DNA from: Alkalidesulfovibrio alkalitolerans DSM 16529
GTDB lineage: Bacteria; Desulfobacterota; Desulfovibrionia; Desulfovibrionales; Desulfovibrionaceae
Assembly (NCBI RefSeq): GCF_000422245.1
Contig: NZ_ATHI01000001.1
Coordinates: 147,612 to 211,611, forward strand
Direction: 5' to 3'
Length of the DNA: 64,000 nt
Part shown: one piece after another, positions 52,527 through 61,935 of the stretch
Layout of the letters: each line of letters begins with the position of its first letter
Numbering within the stretch: the first letter of the stretch is position 1
Notes under the pieces: model-generated
What the model was told of the DNA's origin: nothing
Databases searched by the model: none
Seen by the model: the letters and a program-made list of their open reading frames with translations, nothing else
Translations under genes and position numbers: made by a program

Positions 52527-54839
52527 TCATTCGTCGTCGTCCAGATCGTCCAGGGAGCCGCCGAAGGCCGCGCCTTCCCATGGATTGCGGGGCTTGACGG
52601 CCGGGGCGGCGGTCTTCTTGGCCGGGGCTTGCGCCTTCTTGGCGGGCGCGGCCTTGGGCTTGGGCTTGCTCTCGGCCGCCGTGGGCGCGGGGCCTTGGGC
52701 CTCGGCCGTCTCGGCGGCAGCGGGTTCGACGGCCGCCTTGGCCTTGGCGGTCCGGCTGCGCGCGGGCTTCTTGGCCGGGGCGGGCTTTTCGGGCGCAGCA
52801 ACTTCCGCCGACTCGGGAGCTTCGGAATCCTTGGATGTTTCGGCAGCCGTGGCGGTCTTCTTGGCCGTGGCGCTCTTGGCCCGGCTTGGGCGCTTGCGCG
52901 CGGGCTTTGCGGCCTCGGTCTCCTCGACGGTCGCTTCAGGCACGGTTTCGGCCTCGGCCGCAGCCTTCTGGGGTTTCGCGGGTTTCGCGCCGCGCTTTTC
53001 GGAAGGCGTGGCAGCGGGCTTGGCCGTCTCGGCGACCGGTACCTCGACCGTGGGCGCGGGGCTCTCGGCCTGACCGGGCTCGGCCTGCGCGGCCTGCGTT
53101 TGGCCGTTCTGCGTCTGGCCGTTCTGCGTCTGACCGTTTTGCTGTTGGCCGTTCACGGTCGCGCCGTTGGCGCCGGGCTTTTTGCGGCGGCGGCGACGGC
53201 GGCGCTTCTTGGGCGCGGCCTCGCCCGCGACGGCTTCGCTCGGGGAGTTCTCGGCCGCCTTGGGGGCCTCGGGCTTTTCCGCGCTGGGAGCGGTCTCCGT
53301 GTTGCGGTCGCGGTCGCGCCTGGCTTCGCGCTTGTCATCCCGCTTGTCGTCGCGCTTGTCGTCGCGCCGGGCGTCCCGTCTGTCGTCGCGACGCGGTTCG
53401 CGCCTTTCGTCCCGCCTTTCGTCCCGCCGCTCATCGCGCCTGGGCTCGCGGCGCGGCTCCTGGCCATCGGGCTGGGCAGGCGGAGCGTGCAGGCTGTGCT
53501 GGTAGATTTCGTCCAGGAGCATGGCCAAAAGCGGCAGTTCCTCCGCGTTTTCGGCCAGTTGCTGGGCCAGGGGCATGGTCCGGCGCATGCGCTCCAGGGC
53601 CAGCGGCTTCATGGCCCGAAGCCGGGCCTCCAAAATGGCCGTGGTGCGCTCGGCGACCACGGCGGCCACGTCCTCGTCCGTGGGCAGCGGCCGCTTCTCG
53701 AAATTGATTTTGTACAGGCGCGCGATGCGCTCAAGCTGCACGGCCTCCATGGTGTCCACGAGGCTCACGGCCTCGCCCACGGCCCCGGCGCGGCCGGTGC
53801 GGCCCGCGCGGTGGATGTAGGACTCGGGGTCTTCGGGCGGCTCGTAAAGCACCACGTGCGAGAGGTCCGGGATGTCGATGCCGCGCGCGGCCACGTCCGT
53901 GGCCACGAGGAAGCGCACCTCGCCCCGGCGCAGGCGTTCGAGGATCTGTTCGCGCTTGGCCTGGGTCAGGTCGGCCGAGAGTTCGTCCGCGTTGTAGCCG
54001 AAGTTCTGGAGCACCTGCGAGAGGTAGTGAACCTGGCTCTTGGTGTTGCAGAAGATGAAGCACGAGGCCGGGTTCAGTACCTCGATGATGCGTATCAGCC
54101 CCCGGTCCTTTTGCATGCGCGGCACTTCGTAGGCCGCGTGCGTGACCTCGGCCACGTGCACGCTGCTCGACGAGAGCGAGAGCATCTGCGGCTCGCGCAT
54201 GAATTCCTTGGCCAGGCGCAGCACCTGGGGCGGGAAAGTGGCCGAGAACATGAGCATGCCCACGTGGCGCTTGGGCAGGTAGCGCTGCACGGCCTTCATG
54301 TCCGGGTAGAAGCCGATGGAGAGCATCCGGTCGGCCTCGTCGAAGACCAGGAACTTCAGGTGCTCCAGGGTGAAGGTGCGCTTGAGCAGGTGGTCGAGCA
54401 CGCGGCCGGGCGTGCCGATGACGATCTGCGCGCCTTGCTTCAAGGCATCGACCTGCGCGCCGTAGCCCACGCCGCCGTAGACCGCGACCACCTTGGGGCC
54501 GTCGGGTCCGGCCAGTATCTCGGCCTCGCGCGCCACCTGGCGGGCCAGTTCGCGCGTGGGCGCGAGCACCAGCGCCTGGCAGACGTTGGCGTTGGGATCA
54601 ACCTTGTCCAGGATGGGCAGCACGAACGCGCCGGTCTTGCCCGATCCGGTGCGCGACTGGACCATGAGGTCGCGGCCCGCGAGCAGGTAAGGCAGGGATT
54701 TGGCCTGCACGGGCATGAGCTTTGTCCAGCCCGCGCGGCCGCAGGCGTCCCTGAGCGCCTGGGGGATTTCGTCGAAGGAGGTTTCGGGAAGCGAATCCTC
54801 TGGCTCCTCGACCTGCAAAACGTCTGTCGAATCTGTCAT
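52527..54839 (-). CDS. DEAD-box RNA helicase with long low-complexity tail
   Basis: A 770-residue protein. Helicase core: Q-motif FDEIPQALRDACGRAGWTKL...PVQ, motif I SRTGSGKT (~ residue 62), PTRELA (~ 95), TPGR, DEAD in VFDEADRML (~ 165), SAT, and ARGIDIPDLSHVV plus HRAGRTGRAG in domain 2. After about residue 430 the tail is highly biased: Arg/Asp repeats (RRDERRDERRDER type, residues ~460-505), a Lys/Arg block KKRRRRRRRKK, QNGQT repeats, and Ala/Lys/Pro-rich sequence to the end. Such tails bind RNA. The ATG at 54839 follows a GGAG eight bases away. It resembles cold-shock helicases. Confidence 0.92.
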   Translation of the reverse strand: MTDSTDVLQVEEPEDSLPETSFDEIPQALRDACGRAGWTKLMPVQAKSLPYLLAGRDLMVQSRTGSGKTGAFVLPILDKVDPNANVCQALVLAPTRELARQVAREAEILAGPDGPKVVAVYGGVGYGAQVDALKQGAQIVIGTPGRVLDHLLKRTFTLEHLKFLVFDEADRMLSIGFYPDMKAVQRYLPKRHVGMLMFSATFPPQVLRLAKEFMREPQMLSLSSSSVHVAEVTHAAYEVPRMQKDRGLIRIIEVLNPASCFIFCNTKSQVHYLSQVLQNFGYNADELSADLTQAKREQILERLRRGEVRFLVATDVAARGIDIPDLSHVVLYEPPEDPESYIHRAGRTGRAGAVGEAVSLVDTMEAVQLERIARLYKINFEKRPLPTDEDVAAVVAERTTAILEARLRAMKPLALERMRRTMPLAQQLAENAEELPLLAMLLDEIYQHSLHAPPAQPDGQEPRREPRRDERRDERRDERREPRRDDRRDARRDDKRDDKRDDKREARRDRDRNTETAPSAEKPEAPKAAENSPSEAVAGEAAPKKRRRRRRRKKPGANGATVNGQQQNGQTQNGQTQNGQTQAAQAEPGQAESPAPTVEVPVAETAKPAATPSEKRGAKPAKPQKAAAEAETVPEATVEETEAAKPARKRPSRAKSATAKKTATAAETSKDSEAPESAEVAAPEKPAPAKKPARSRTAKAKAAVEPAAAETAEAQGPAPTAAESKPKPKAAPAKKAQAPAKKTAAPAVKPRNPWEGAAFGGSLDDLDDDE

Positions 54840-55195
54840 TTCGCCTGCTCCGGCGGGATGGTCAGCCTTCTCGCGGCGCGTGGGCCGTGTCGAACGGCCG
54901 GGCGCGATGCTTCGCGAGAGGCGCGCGGCCGAAGACTCGGCCTGACCGTCCCGATTGCTGAATGTTGCGGAGTGACGCGGGTGTGGAGCAGGGAGGAGGA
55001 AGGGAATCTTCCGTGAAAGGTTCGCTTCATCCTCCCTGCGAGAGATGTTCCCGGCGCATCTCCGAAGGGCCCTTCGCGTTCGCGGCCGGGGCGGCGCGCC
55101 ATGCAGGACGATTCCTGGGCGCGGCCGTCCGCCGGTCATGCCGCGTACGGGGTTGTCAAGCAATCACAGAGCCGCGCGGCAATGTCAAGCAATCA
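54840..55195. promoter_or_regulatory. Upstream region of helicase gene with 13-bp direct repeats
   Basis: About 355 bases without a convincing gene. It ends with two exact copies of TGTCAAGCAATCA at 55154-55166 and 55183-55195, with start-to-start distance 29 bases, just beyond the end of the thiouridylase gene. The region is long enough for a structured leader of the helicase transcript, as known for cold-shock helicases; this is inference. Confidence 0.4.
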
Positions 55196-56257
55196 TCATG
55201 CCACAGGCGCTCGTTCTTTCTTCCAGGCCTCTGCCTCGGCCCAGGTTGGCTCGCGCCAGTTCGCGGGCGTGTTCCTGGAGGGCGAGACCTCGATGACGCG
55301 GGTTTGGCCGCCGCGCGTCACGTCTACTCGCACCGGGCCGCCCGCGCGCCGCGCCTTGGGCGAGTAGGAGGCCGCGAAGGCGGCCGCGTCCGCGACCAAG
55401 GCGTCTTCTTGCACGGTTCCCCGCGCATCCGGGTGCAGCCTGAGCACGGCCAGGGGGCTTGGCAACTCGCTCAGATCGAGAACGATGTCGTCCTCGCGCA
55501 CGAGCGCGGCCAGCCGCTCGTTATCGGCTTGGTCGCGGCCCACGGCCAGCCAGTGCGGCCCGGACCAGAACTGGCGACCGGTGTTGGCCAGCAGGAAATC
55601 GTGCGCCGAGGGGCTTGGCCGGTGGCGAAATATCGGTGCGTAGCGGGCGCTTGGCTCCTTTTCGGTCAGGCGGCAGCCGCCCCCCGGGGTGGGGATCTCG
55701 GTGATGCCCATCTCCGCGGCCAGGGCGAGCTGCTTGGCGCGGCCGCGCCCGGCCGCGTTCAGAAGGCGCGAGCGGTCCACGAGCCCGGACTCCTCCATGG
55801 GCGTGGGTTCGAGCACCAGGGCCGAGAGCGGCCGAAGCAGCAGGTTCTTCACGTCCGCGTCGCGGCGGATCGCGTTCAGCGCGTCGCGGCGTTGCGACAT
55901 GGGCCGCTGCCCCACGACCTCGCCCGAGACGAGGAAGCGCGCGCCGTGCTGCGCGAGCAGGGTCTTGGCGTGGGCGAGCATCAGTATCTTGCAGTCCACG
56001 CAGGGGTTGAGCGCGCTGCCCAGGCCGTGCGCCGGGCCGCGTTCGAGCATGCGCACGTAGGCCTCGCCCACGTCCACGGGCACGACATCGACGCCATAGG
56101 TGGCGCGCCAGTGGTCGAGCAGATGCGGCTTGCCGAAGAAGGGTGAGACGAAGTGCAGCCCAAGGACGCGAAGCCCCTGGCGCTGGATGAGTTTGTGGGC
56201 CAGGAGCGAGTCCAGGCCGCCGGAGAAAAGGGACAGGGCGTCGTAGCGTTCGTTCAT
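55196..56257 (-). CDS. PP-loop tRNA thiouridylase-like protein (MnmA/ThiI type)
   Basis: A 353-residue protein with an N-terminal ATP-pyrophosphatase loop LSLFSGGLDSLLAHKL (SGGLDS at residues ~12-17). NPCVDCKILMLAHAKTLLAQ (~ 95) and GEVVGQRPMSQRRDALNAI follow, then PTPGGGCRLTEKEPSARYAP (~ 225) with a second conserved Cys. Family members use a persulfide for thiolation of tRNA uridines. The C-terminal ~100 residues (FWSGPHWLAVGRDQADNERL onwards) resemble an RNA-binding domain of the NFACT-R kind. ATG at 56257. Exact target base not certain. Confidence 0.78.
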   Translation of the reverse strand: MNERYDALSLFSGGLDSLLAHKLIQRQGLRVLGLHFVSPFFGKPHLLDHWRATYGVDVVPVDVGEAYVRMLERGPAHGLGSALNPCVDCKILMLAHAKTLLAQHGARFLVSGEVVGQRPMSQRRDALNAIRRDADVKNLLLRPLSALVLEPTPMEESGLVDRSRLLNAAGRGRAKQLALAAEMGITEIPTPGGGCRLTEKEPSARYAPIFRHRPSPSAHDFLLANTGRQFWSGPHWLAVGRDQADNERLAALVREDDIVLDLSELPSPLAVLRLHPDARGTVQEDALVADAAAFAASYSPKARRAGGPVRVDVTRGGQTRVIEVSPSRNTPANWREPTWAEAEAWKKERAPVA

Positions 56258-56308
56258 GATCCAGGCAGGGTAGCGCGAGCGAGCCCGGACCGCAACGCGC
56301 ATCCACGA

Positions 56309-56346
56309 GCAAGCCGGTCCTGGCGCGTGCGGCCAGAACCGGCTTG
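56309..56346. terminator. Hairpin between thiouridylase and chemoreceptor genes
   Basis: GCAAGCCGGT-CCTGGC and GGCCAG-AACCGGCTTGC form a stem of about 16 bp around a short loop. There is no U-run on either side. It sits 30 bases past the chemoreceptor stop on the minus strand, so it may act as a terminator with Rho or protect the 3' end. Confidence 0.5.
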
Positions 56347-56376
56347 CCAATGGGCTAATCGCTGCGGCGAAGGCGT

Positions 56377-58803
56377 TTAGGCGGCGAGGTTCGACATGAG
56401 GCGCTGCAGATCTTCGGCCTGCTTGGCCAGATGGTCGATGGCGCTGCTCGATTCGTGCATCTCCGAACTGGTGGCGTCGGCGATGTGCCGGACCTCCTCC
56501 ATGCTCTTGCTGATCTGCTCGTGCGCGGACGACTGCTCCTCGGAGGCCCCCGCGATCTCGGCCACCCTGGCGGCGGTGCTTTCGGCCAGGGCGACGATCT
56601 GGGACAGGGAATCGTTGGATTGCGCGACGAGGCCGGTGGCCTCCTCCACGGCCCGAACGGCCTGGGAGGTGATGTCGAGGTTGCCGTGCGCGGCGGTCTG
56701 GATCGCCTTGACCGCAACGGAAACCTCGCTCGTGGCGCTCATTGTCTTCTCGGCGAGCTTTCTCACCTCATCCGCGACCACGGCGAATCCCCTCCCGGCG
56801 TCGCCCGCCCTGGCGGCCTCAATGGCCGCGTTCAGCGCCAGAAGATTCGTCTGGTCCGCGATGTCCGAGATGACCCCGATGATCGAGCCGATGCCCTCGG
56901 CCCGTTTGTCGAGGTCGCGCATGTCCTGCTCCAGGCGTTGCGAGTAGGTCCGCAGACGCTCCATGGCCTGGCTCGATCCCGCGATGATTTTCGCGCCTTC
57001 CAGGGCCTTGCCGCGCGAATCGTCGGCGCTCTTGGCGGCCTTGGCGGCGTTATGGGCGACGGCCGTGAGGGTGGCGTTCATCTGCTGCATGGCCACGGAG
57101 GTTTCGTGGATGCGGTCGTTTTGGCGTTTTGCGCCGTCCGTGACCTGGGCCACCCGGCTCTTGATCTGTCGGGAGTCGGTGAACAGGTACTTGGAGATGG
57201 ATTCGACCTCGCGCGCAAGCTGGGCCATGATCTCGTGCTGTTCGCGGATGCGGGCTTCCTGGGCCTTGACGTCGGTGAGGTCGGTGATGAGGACGAAAGC
57301 GCCCGTGGGATTGCCGTCCAGGTCCCGCAGCGGAGCCGCATCCATGCGCACCTGGCGGAGCGTTCCCTGGCAGGCGGTGATGTCGTGCTCCACGTTTCGC
57401 ACGCTGCCGCCCTGTTCGATGCAGCGCCCGGCCAGACCGCGGGGCAGCCCGCAACGGCCGAACACCGTGTCCGCGTCCTGCCCCAGGAGCGTCTCGGGCT
57501 GCGCCCTTTCCTCGAGCAGTTCGAGCAGCGGGGCGTTGACGAAGGTGATGCGGTTGTCGAGGTCCGTGACGTAGCAAGGTATTGTCATGCCGCGCAAAAT
57601 GCCGTCCGAAAAGCCGAGCTTCTGCTTCAGTTCCGAAACCATCGCCTGCATGTGTCCGGCGAGGTCGCCCATTTCGGCGCGGTATCGGCCCTGCAACCGG
57701 GTGCCGAGATTGCCGTTTGTGATGTCGCGCAGGTAGGCGATCATGGAGTCCAGGGGGCGGGCAAGCTCGCGGCGGACAACGAACCAAGAGAGCGCGACCA
57801 CGGAGACGGCCGTGAGCAGACCCAGGATCAGGGCGGCCAGGCGAAGGTCGTCCACCGCCTTGAAGGCTTCCTCCTCGTTGATCTCGGCCAGCAGCGCGTA
57901 GGTCACGTCGCCGACCGCGATGGGCGCGTACGCGCTCAAAACGTTCATCCCGAGATGGTTCTGCAGGACGAGCGCGCCCGACTCCCCTCGCAAGGCGGCC
58001 CGGGCGGAACCGGTCTCGATGCGGTTGACCCTGGGGTTGGCGAAGGACGCCGTCACGGTGAACCGGTCGGGAGACAGCGTGGAGTCCGAGCGCATCAGGA
58101 AATCCGGGCCCACGAGCAGCGTCTCCCCGGTTTCGCCCATGCCCGAGCGCAGGGCCATGAGCGAATTGATTCGGGCTTGCGAGAGGCGAAGGGCGGCGAC
58201 TCCCTCGATGGCGGTGTGGCTGTGGTTCCAGACCGGAGTGGCGACGAACGCTGCAGGCGCGCCGCCCAGAATGGGATAGGGCTCGAAATCGATGAACACG
58301 GTTTTGCCGCTCATGGCCTCCTTCCAGGCGCGGGCCAGGTTGGTGCCGCTTAGGACCGGCCCTTTCATGTTGTAGCCGAGTTCTCCGCCCTGAAGGGCCG
58401 AGATAAGCACCCATCCGTAGTCGTCGATGAGCATGGCGTCTTCGTAGCCGAGTATCTCGACCATGGGGTCGAAGGCATCGCGCACGTTGGCGGCGGAAAA
58501 TGCGTAGTCTTCGCTTGCGATGTCGAACCGGTTCTGTTCGTTGACGCCGTAGGCCTTGTCGCGCAGGAAGCCCAGGGAGTGGTAGACGCCTTTGTTGGTG
58601 CCGAAGAGCCGGACTTCCTTGAGCCAGACGTCGATCAACCCCTCCAGGGCGTTCGCCCGCGCGTCCCTGGCGGCGACGAGTTGGCGCCAAGCCTGCTGTT
58701 CGAGTTCCGTGCTGGCGACGTTGACGGCGTAAACCCCGATGAGCGTCAGGGGAACGAGGCCGATGCACAAGCAAAAGGAGATGAGTTTCGATTTGAGTGT
58801 CAT
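56377..58803 (-). CDS. Methyl-accepting chemotaxis protein with Cache and PAS domains
   Basis: An 808-residue chemoreceptor. Membrane segment 1 is at residues 7-28 ([20 protein letters not shown]); a large periplasmic dCache-like domain covers about residues 35-310 (with [20 protein letters not shown] and [20 protein letters not shown]). Membrane segment 2 is [20 protein letters not shown]; then a HAMP and a PAS domain ([20 protein letters not shown], ~ 415-530). The signalling domain has the tip [21 protein letters not shown] near residue 660. Ends at SNLAA; no CheR-binding tail. Ligand unknown. Single gene, with pstA upstream on the same strand. Confidence 0.9.
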   Translation of the reverse strand: MTLKSKLISFCLCIGLVPLTLIGVYAVNVASTELEQQAWRQLVAARDARANALEGLIDVWLKEVRLFGTNKGVYHSLGFLRDKAYGVNEQNRFDIASEDYAFSAANVRDAFDPMVEILGYEDAMLIDDYGWVLISALQGGELGYNMKGPVLSGTNLARAWKEAMSGKTVFIDFEPYPILGGAPAAFVATPVWNHSHTAIEGVAALRLSQARINSLMALRSGMGETGETLLVGPDFLMRSDSTLSPDRFTVTASFANPRVNRIETGSARAALRGESGALVLQNHLGMNVLSAYAPIAVGDVTYALLAEINEEEAFKAVDDLRLAALILGLLTAVSVVALSWFVVRRELARPLDSMIAYLRDITNGNLGTRLQGRYRAEMGDLAGHMQAMVSELKQKLGFSDGILRGMTIPCYVTDLDNRITFVNAPLLELLEERAQPETLLGQDADTVFGRCGLPRGLAGRCIEQGGSVRNVEHDITACQGTLRQVRMDAAPLRDLDGNPTGAFVLITDLTDVKAQEARIREQHEIMAQLAREVESISKYLFTDSRQIKSRVAQVTDGAKRQNDRIHETSVAMQQMNATLTAVAHNAAKAAKSADDSRGKALEGAKIIAGSSQAMERLRTYSQRLEQDMRDLDKRAEGIGSIIGVISDIADQTNLLALNAAIEAARAGDAGRGFAVVADEVRKLAEKTMSATSEVSVAVKAIQTAAHGNLDITSQAVRAVEEATGLVAQSNDSLSQIVALAESTAARVAEIAGASEEQSSAHEQISKSMEEVRHIADATSSEMHESSSAIDHLAKQAEDLQRLMSNLAA

Positions 58804-58999
58804 GGGCTGATCCTTTCAGAAAACGTTGCCGCATTTGCCTTCGTGAATACAGGCTTGTGCATGCAGGCTGGCGGTAAAAGATCCATAACGACGGCGTGTT
58901 GTGAGGGCATGGAATTCGTGTGGAGAATAGGTTACGGCGCGCGACCGGCCGTTTGTCCAACCGTCCATGGAGGAGCGCGCAAGCCCCGCACCGCCACGT

Positions 59000-59043
59000 G
59001 ATGCGACCCGAAGCCGCCGGGTATCGAGGCTTCGGGTCGCATC
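59000..59043 (-). terminator. Hairpin after pstA
   Basis: Perfect 16-bp stem GATGCGACCCGAAGCC (59000-59015) / GGCTTCGGGTCGCATC (59028-59043) with a 12-base loop, about 40 bases past the pstA stop on the minus strand. No clear U-run follows, but its strength and place suggest the end of the pst transcript. Confidence 0.65.
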
Positions 59044-59085
59044 GGAGGTGAGCAAGGAGGCACGAGGCCTGACCTGGAGGGTCCG

Positions 59086-60012
59086 TTAATGCTTCTTCTG
59101 GAGCCTGGCGCGCAGCCAGATGGCGAAGATGTTCATGCTGAAGACCAGGCCGATGAGCACCAGGGCGGTGCCGTACTGCTTGGGCCGCGTCAGTTCAATG
59201 TTCGTCCCGGCCGTGGCCAGCACGTAGATGTGGTAGGGCAGGGCCATGACCGGATCGAAGATGCTCTGCGGCAGCACGGGGGTGAAGAAGACGGCCGCGG
59301 TGAACATGATGGCCGCGGTTTCGCCGGCTGCCCGGCTGATGCCCAGGATCGAGCCCGTGAGCATGCCCGGCAGGGCCGCGGGCAGGACCACGCGGGTGAT
59401 CGTCTGGAAGCGGGTCGCGCCGAGCGCCAGGGACGCCTCGCGGTAGGTCTGGGGCACGGCGAGCAGGGCTTCCTTGGATGCGCCGATGATGACCGGCAGG
59501 GTCAGAAAGCCGAGGGTCAGGATGCCTGAGAGGACCGAGACTCCCATGCCCAGCACGATGACGAAGAACGAAAGGCCGAAGAGGCCGAAGACCACCGAGG
59601 GGACGCCGGCCAAGTTGTTGATGCCCAGCTTGATGATGCGGACGGCTCGCTGGGCCTTGGCGTACTCGTTCAGGTAGATGGCCGTGGCGACGCCGAGCGG
59701 AAAGGCGACGAGCATGGAGCCAAGGCCGAGAATGACCGTGCCGACGATGCAAGGCAGGATACCCCCTTCCGTCATGGCCCTGCGGGGCGCTTCGGAAAGG
59801 AAGGACCAGTTGATCGCGGGAAGGCCGTTGTAGATCAGAAACCAGAAGATGATCAGCAGCGCCAGGGCGTTGATGGCCGCGGCGATGCGGAAGCTCGTGA
59901 AGAAGAGGGTCTGGACCAGATGGCGCTTCCCCCCGGTCCTGTGCAGGAAACCGCGCCTCGCGGGCGTCTGCTCGGCGGAATCTTCGATCATGAGTTGCGA
60001 GTTCTGGGACAT
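59086..60012 (-). CDS. pstA: Phosphate ABC transporter permease PstA
   Basis: One of two permease subunits of the high-affinity phosphate importer. The 308-residue protein has six membrane segments, starting with INALALLIIFWFLIYNGLPA. It carries the Pst permease region FGLFGLSFFVIVLGMGVSVL and the EAA loop YREASLALGATRFQTITRVV (near residue 190-210), followed by GSILGISRAAGETAAIMFTA. Last gene of the group; pstB (ATPase) and phoU are not downstream, where they usually lie. It follows pstC by 10 bases. Confidence 0.93.
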   Translation of the reverse strand: MSQNSQLMIEDSAEQTPARRGFLHRTGGKRHLVQTLFFTSFRIAAAINALALLIIFWFLIYNGLPAINWSFLSEAPRRAMTEGGILPCIVGTVILGLGSMLVAFPLGVATAIYLNEYAKAQRAVRIIKLGINNLAGVPSVVFGLFGLSFFVIVLGMGVSVLSGILTLGFLTLPVIIGASKEALLAVPQTYREASLALGATRFQTITRVVLPAALPGMLTGSILGISRAAGETAAIMFTAAVFFTPVLPQSIFDPVMALPYHIYVLATAGTNIELTRPKQYGTALVLIGLVFSMNIFAIWLRARLQKKH

Positions 60013-60022
60013 CTCCGGCTCC

Positions 60023-60910
60023 TTACAGGGTGGCGGACCCGATCTGCTTGTTCTTTTCGGCGATGTAGTCGGCCACGATGTTGAAGACCAGGGTCAGCAC
60101 GAAGAGGACGATGCCGATGGCGAACAGGGCGTGGTAGTGGTCGGAGCCGAAGGGGGTTTCGCCCATCTCGGCCGCGATGGATGCGGGCATGGGGCGCACG
60201 GGATCGAAGATCGAGGTCGGGAATCCGGCCGCGCCGCCCGCGACCATGAGCACCACCATGGTTTCGCCGATGGCCCGCGACATGCCGAGGATCGTGGCCG
60301 TGCAGATTCCGGTGATGCTTGCCGGGACGATGACCCGGTAGATGGTCTGCCAGTGCGTCGCGCCAAGGGCGAGGGAGGCCTCTTTGAGTTCCCTGGGAAC
60401 TGAGTAGATGGCGTCCTCGGAAATGGAGCAGATCGTCGGGACGGACATGAAGGCGAGCATCAGCGCCGCGTTGAAGAGGTTGTAGCCGACCCAGACGTTG
60501 AGCGTGTCTTGCAGAAAGGGGGCCACGACGACCATGCCGAAGAAGCCGATAACGACCGACGGCAGCGCGGCCAGGAGCTCGATGATGGGCTTCAGGAAGC
60601 CGCGCAGCCGCGGAGAGGCGATTTCGGCCAGGTAGATGGCGGTCATGACTCCAAGCGGGATGGCGATGAGCGATGAGAGCAAGGTCACGGAGATCGAGGC
60701 CACGATGAGGGGCAGGATGCCGAAGGATGGCGGATCGTAGGTCGGATACCAGTACGAGCCGAACAGGAAGCCCGTCACGCTGGCGGTCTCGAAAAGCGGC
60801 AATCCTTCCCTGAAGAGGAAGAAGCAGATCAGCGCCAGGATGAGGATCGACACCAGCGCGATGGTGAAGAACGTGCTGTGTATCAGCTTTTCGATGGTCT
60901 CTCTGCGCAT
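60023..60910 (-). CDS. pstC: Phosphate ABC transporter permease PstC
   Basis: The second permease subunit of the phosphate importer, 295 residues with six membrane segments. It starts MRRETIEKLIHSTFFTIALV and has SYWYPTYDPPSFGILPLIVA (the PstC motif near residue 52), the EAA loop LKEASLALGATHWQTIYRVI near 175, and ILGMSRAIGETMVVLMVAGG. ATG at 60910. It lies between pstS and pstA. A strong hairpin in the gap to pstS may reduce expression relative to the binding protein. Confidence 0.93.
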   Translation of the reverse strand: MRRETIEKLIHSTFFTIALVSILILALICFFLFREGLPLFETASVTGFLFGSYWYPTYDPPSFGILPLIVASISVTLLSSLIAIPLGVMTAIYLAEIASPRLRGFLKPIIELLAALPSVVIGFFGMVVVAPFLQDTLNVWVGYNLFNAALMLAFMSVPTICSISEDAIYSVPRELKEASLALGATHWQTIYRVIVPASITGICTATILGMSRAIGETMVVLMVAGGAAGFPTSIFDPVRPMPASIAAEMGETPFGSDHYHALFAIGIVLFVLTLVFNIVADYIAEKNKQIGSATL

Positions 60911-60938
60911 GCGGCCTCTCTTATGCCTTGAACGGATG

Positions 60939-60970
60939 GCGGCTCCCCGGCCGTCTGGCCGGGGAGCCGC
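60939..60970 (-). terminator. Strong hairpin between pstS and pstC
   Basis: Perfect 14-bp stem GCGGCTCCCCGGCC (60939-60952) / GGCCGGGGAGCCGC (60957-60970) with GTCT loop, located 17 bases after the pstS stop. No U-run follows. Such intercistronic hairpins stabilise the 5' message and attenuate downstream genes, giving more binding protein than permease. Confidence 0.75.
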
Positions 60971-60987
60971 GCGTTGCTCGCGAATGA

Positions 60988-61797
60988 TTACGGCAGGGGA
61001 ACGAAGCCGGCTTCCTTGACGAACAGCTTGCCCTTGGGGCCGAGCAGGTAGTCGACGAACTTCTTCAGCACGCCGGTGGGCTCGCCGTTGGTGTACAGGT
61101 ACAGGTCGCGGGAGACGGGGTAGCTGCCGTCCAGGGCGGTGGCTGCGGAAGGCGTGACACCGTTGACCTTCAGGGCGCGGACGCTGTCGTTGACGTAGCC
61201 CAGGCCGTCGTAGGAGATGGCGAAGCGGTTGCCGGCCACGGACTGGAGCACCGCGCCGGAAGAGGCCTGCATCAGGGCCGTGGGGGAGACCTTCTCCTTT
61301 TGCAGGATGAAGTGCTGCCACGTCTCGAAGGTGCCCGAGGAGGAGTCGCGGGAGATGACCGCGATCCTGCCGGCGTCGCCGCCGACGTCCTTCCAATCGG
61401 TGATCTTGCCGGAGAAGATGCCCTGCAGCTGCTCGACGGTCAGGTTCTCGATCTTGCTGCTCGGGTGGACGATGGCCGCCACGGCGTCCTTGGCGACGAC
61501 GAATTCCTTGGGGGTGACGCCACGGGTCTTGGCGAGGTCGATTTCGTTCTCCTTGATGGAGCGCGAAGACATGGCGAGGTCCGTGGTGCTGTCGATGATG
61601 GCCTTGATGCCCTCGCCCGAACCACCGCCGGAGAGGTCGATGCGCACGCCGGGGTTCTCGGCCATGAAGCCTTCGACCGCCAGCTGCATGATCGGCAGCA
61701 CCGTGGTCGAACCCTTGATGGTGATGGTGTTGGCCCAGGCGGAACCGCACAGGGCGAGAGTCAACAGCGAAGCAAGAAGGCCGATCCTGATCTTCAT
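60988..61797 (-). CDS. pstS: Phosphate-binding periplasmic protein PstS
   Basis: The periplasmic binding protein of the phosphate importer. The 269-residue protein has a signal peptide MKIRIGLLASLLTLALCGSAWA, then NTITIKGSTTVLPIMQLAVE with phosphate-binding Ser/Thr in GSTT, later LSGGGSGEGIKAIIDSTTDL and ISRDSSSGTFETWQHFIL, the standard phosphate ligands. ATG at 61797 is preceded by GAGGAGG. It is the first gene of the pst group and is transcribed from the gap 61798-61935, where a weak Pho-box-like pattern is seen. Confidence 0.94.
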   Translation of the reverse strand: MKIRIGLLASLLTLALCGSAWANTITIKGSTTVLPIMQLAVEGFMAENPGVRIDLSGGGSGEGIKAIIDSTTDLAMSSRSIKENEIDLAKTRGVTPKEFVVAKDAVAAIVHPSSKIENLTVEQLQGIFSGKITDWKDVGGDAGRIAVISRDSSSGTFETWQHFILQKEKVSPTALMQASSGAVLQSVAGNRFAISYDGLGYVNDSVRALKVNGVTPSAATALDGSYPVSRDLYLYTNGEPTGVLKKFVDYLLGPKGKLFVKEAGFVPLP

Positions 61798-61856
61798 GTA
61801 AATCCTCCTCAAACATGGGTTATGAGCCATTTGCGAGTCTGAGGAGTATTTTTGTC

Positions 61857-61874
61857 ATGTGACGAATCTGTTAC
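61857..61874 (-). promoter_or_regulatory. Weak Pho-box-like repeats upstream of pstS
   Basis: On the plus strand ATGTGAC-GAAT-CTGTTAC shows the 7-4-7 layout with 11-base period of PhoB sites (CTGTCAT units), about 60 bases before the pstS start. Units match the consensus only in part, and they read opposite to the gene, so this is tentative. Confidence 0.25.
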
Positions 61875-61935
61875 GGCCGTTGAGATATTCCGTGACGACT
61901 GCTTTTCGGTTCGAAAACTCCCTTCCGGCCCCTTT

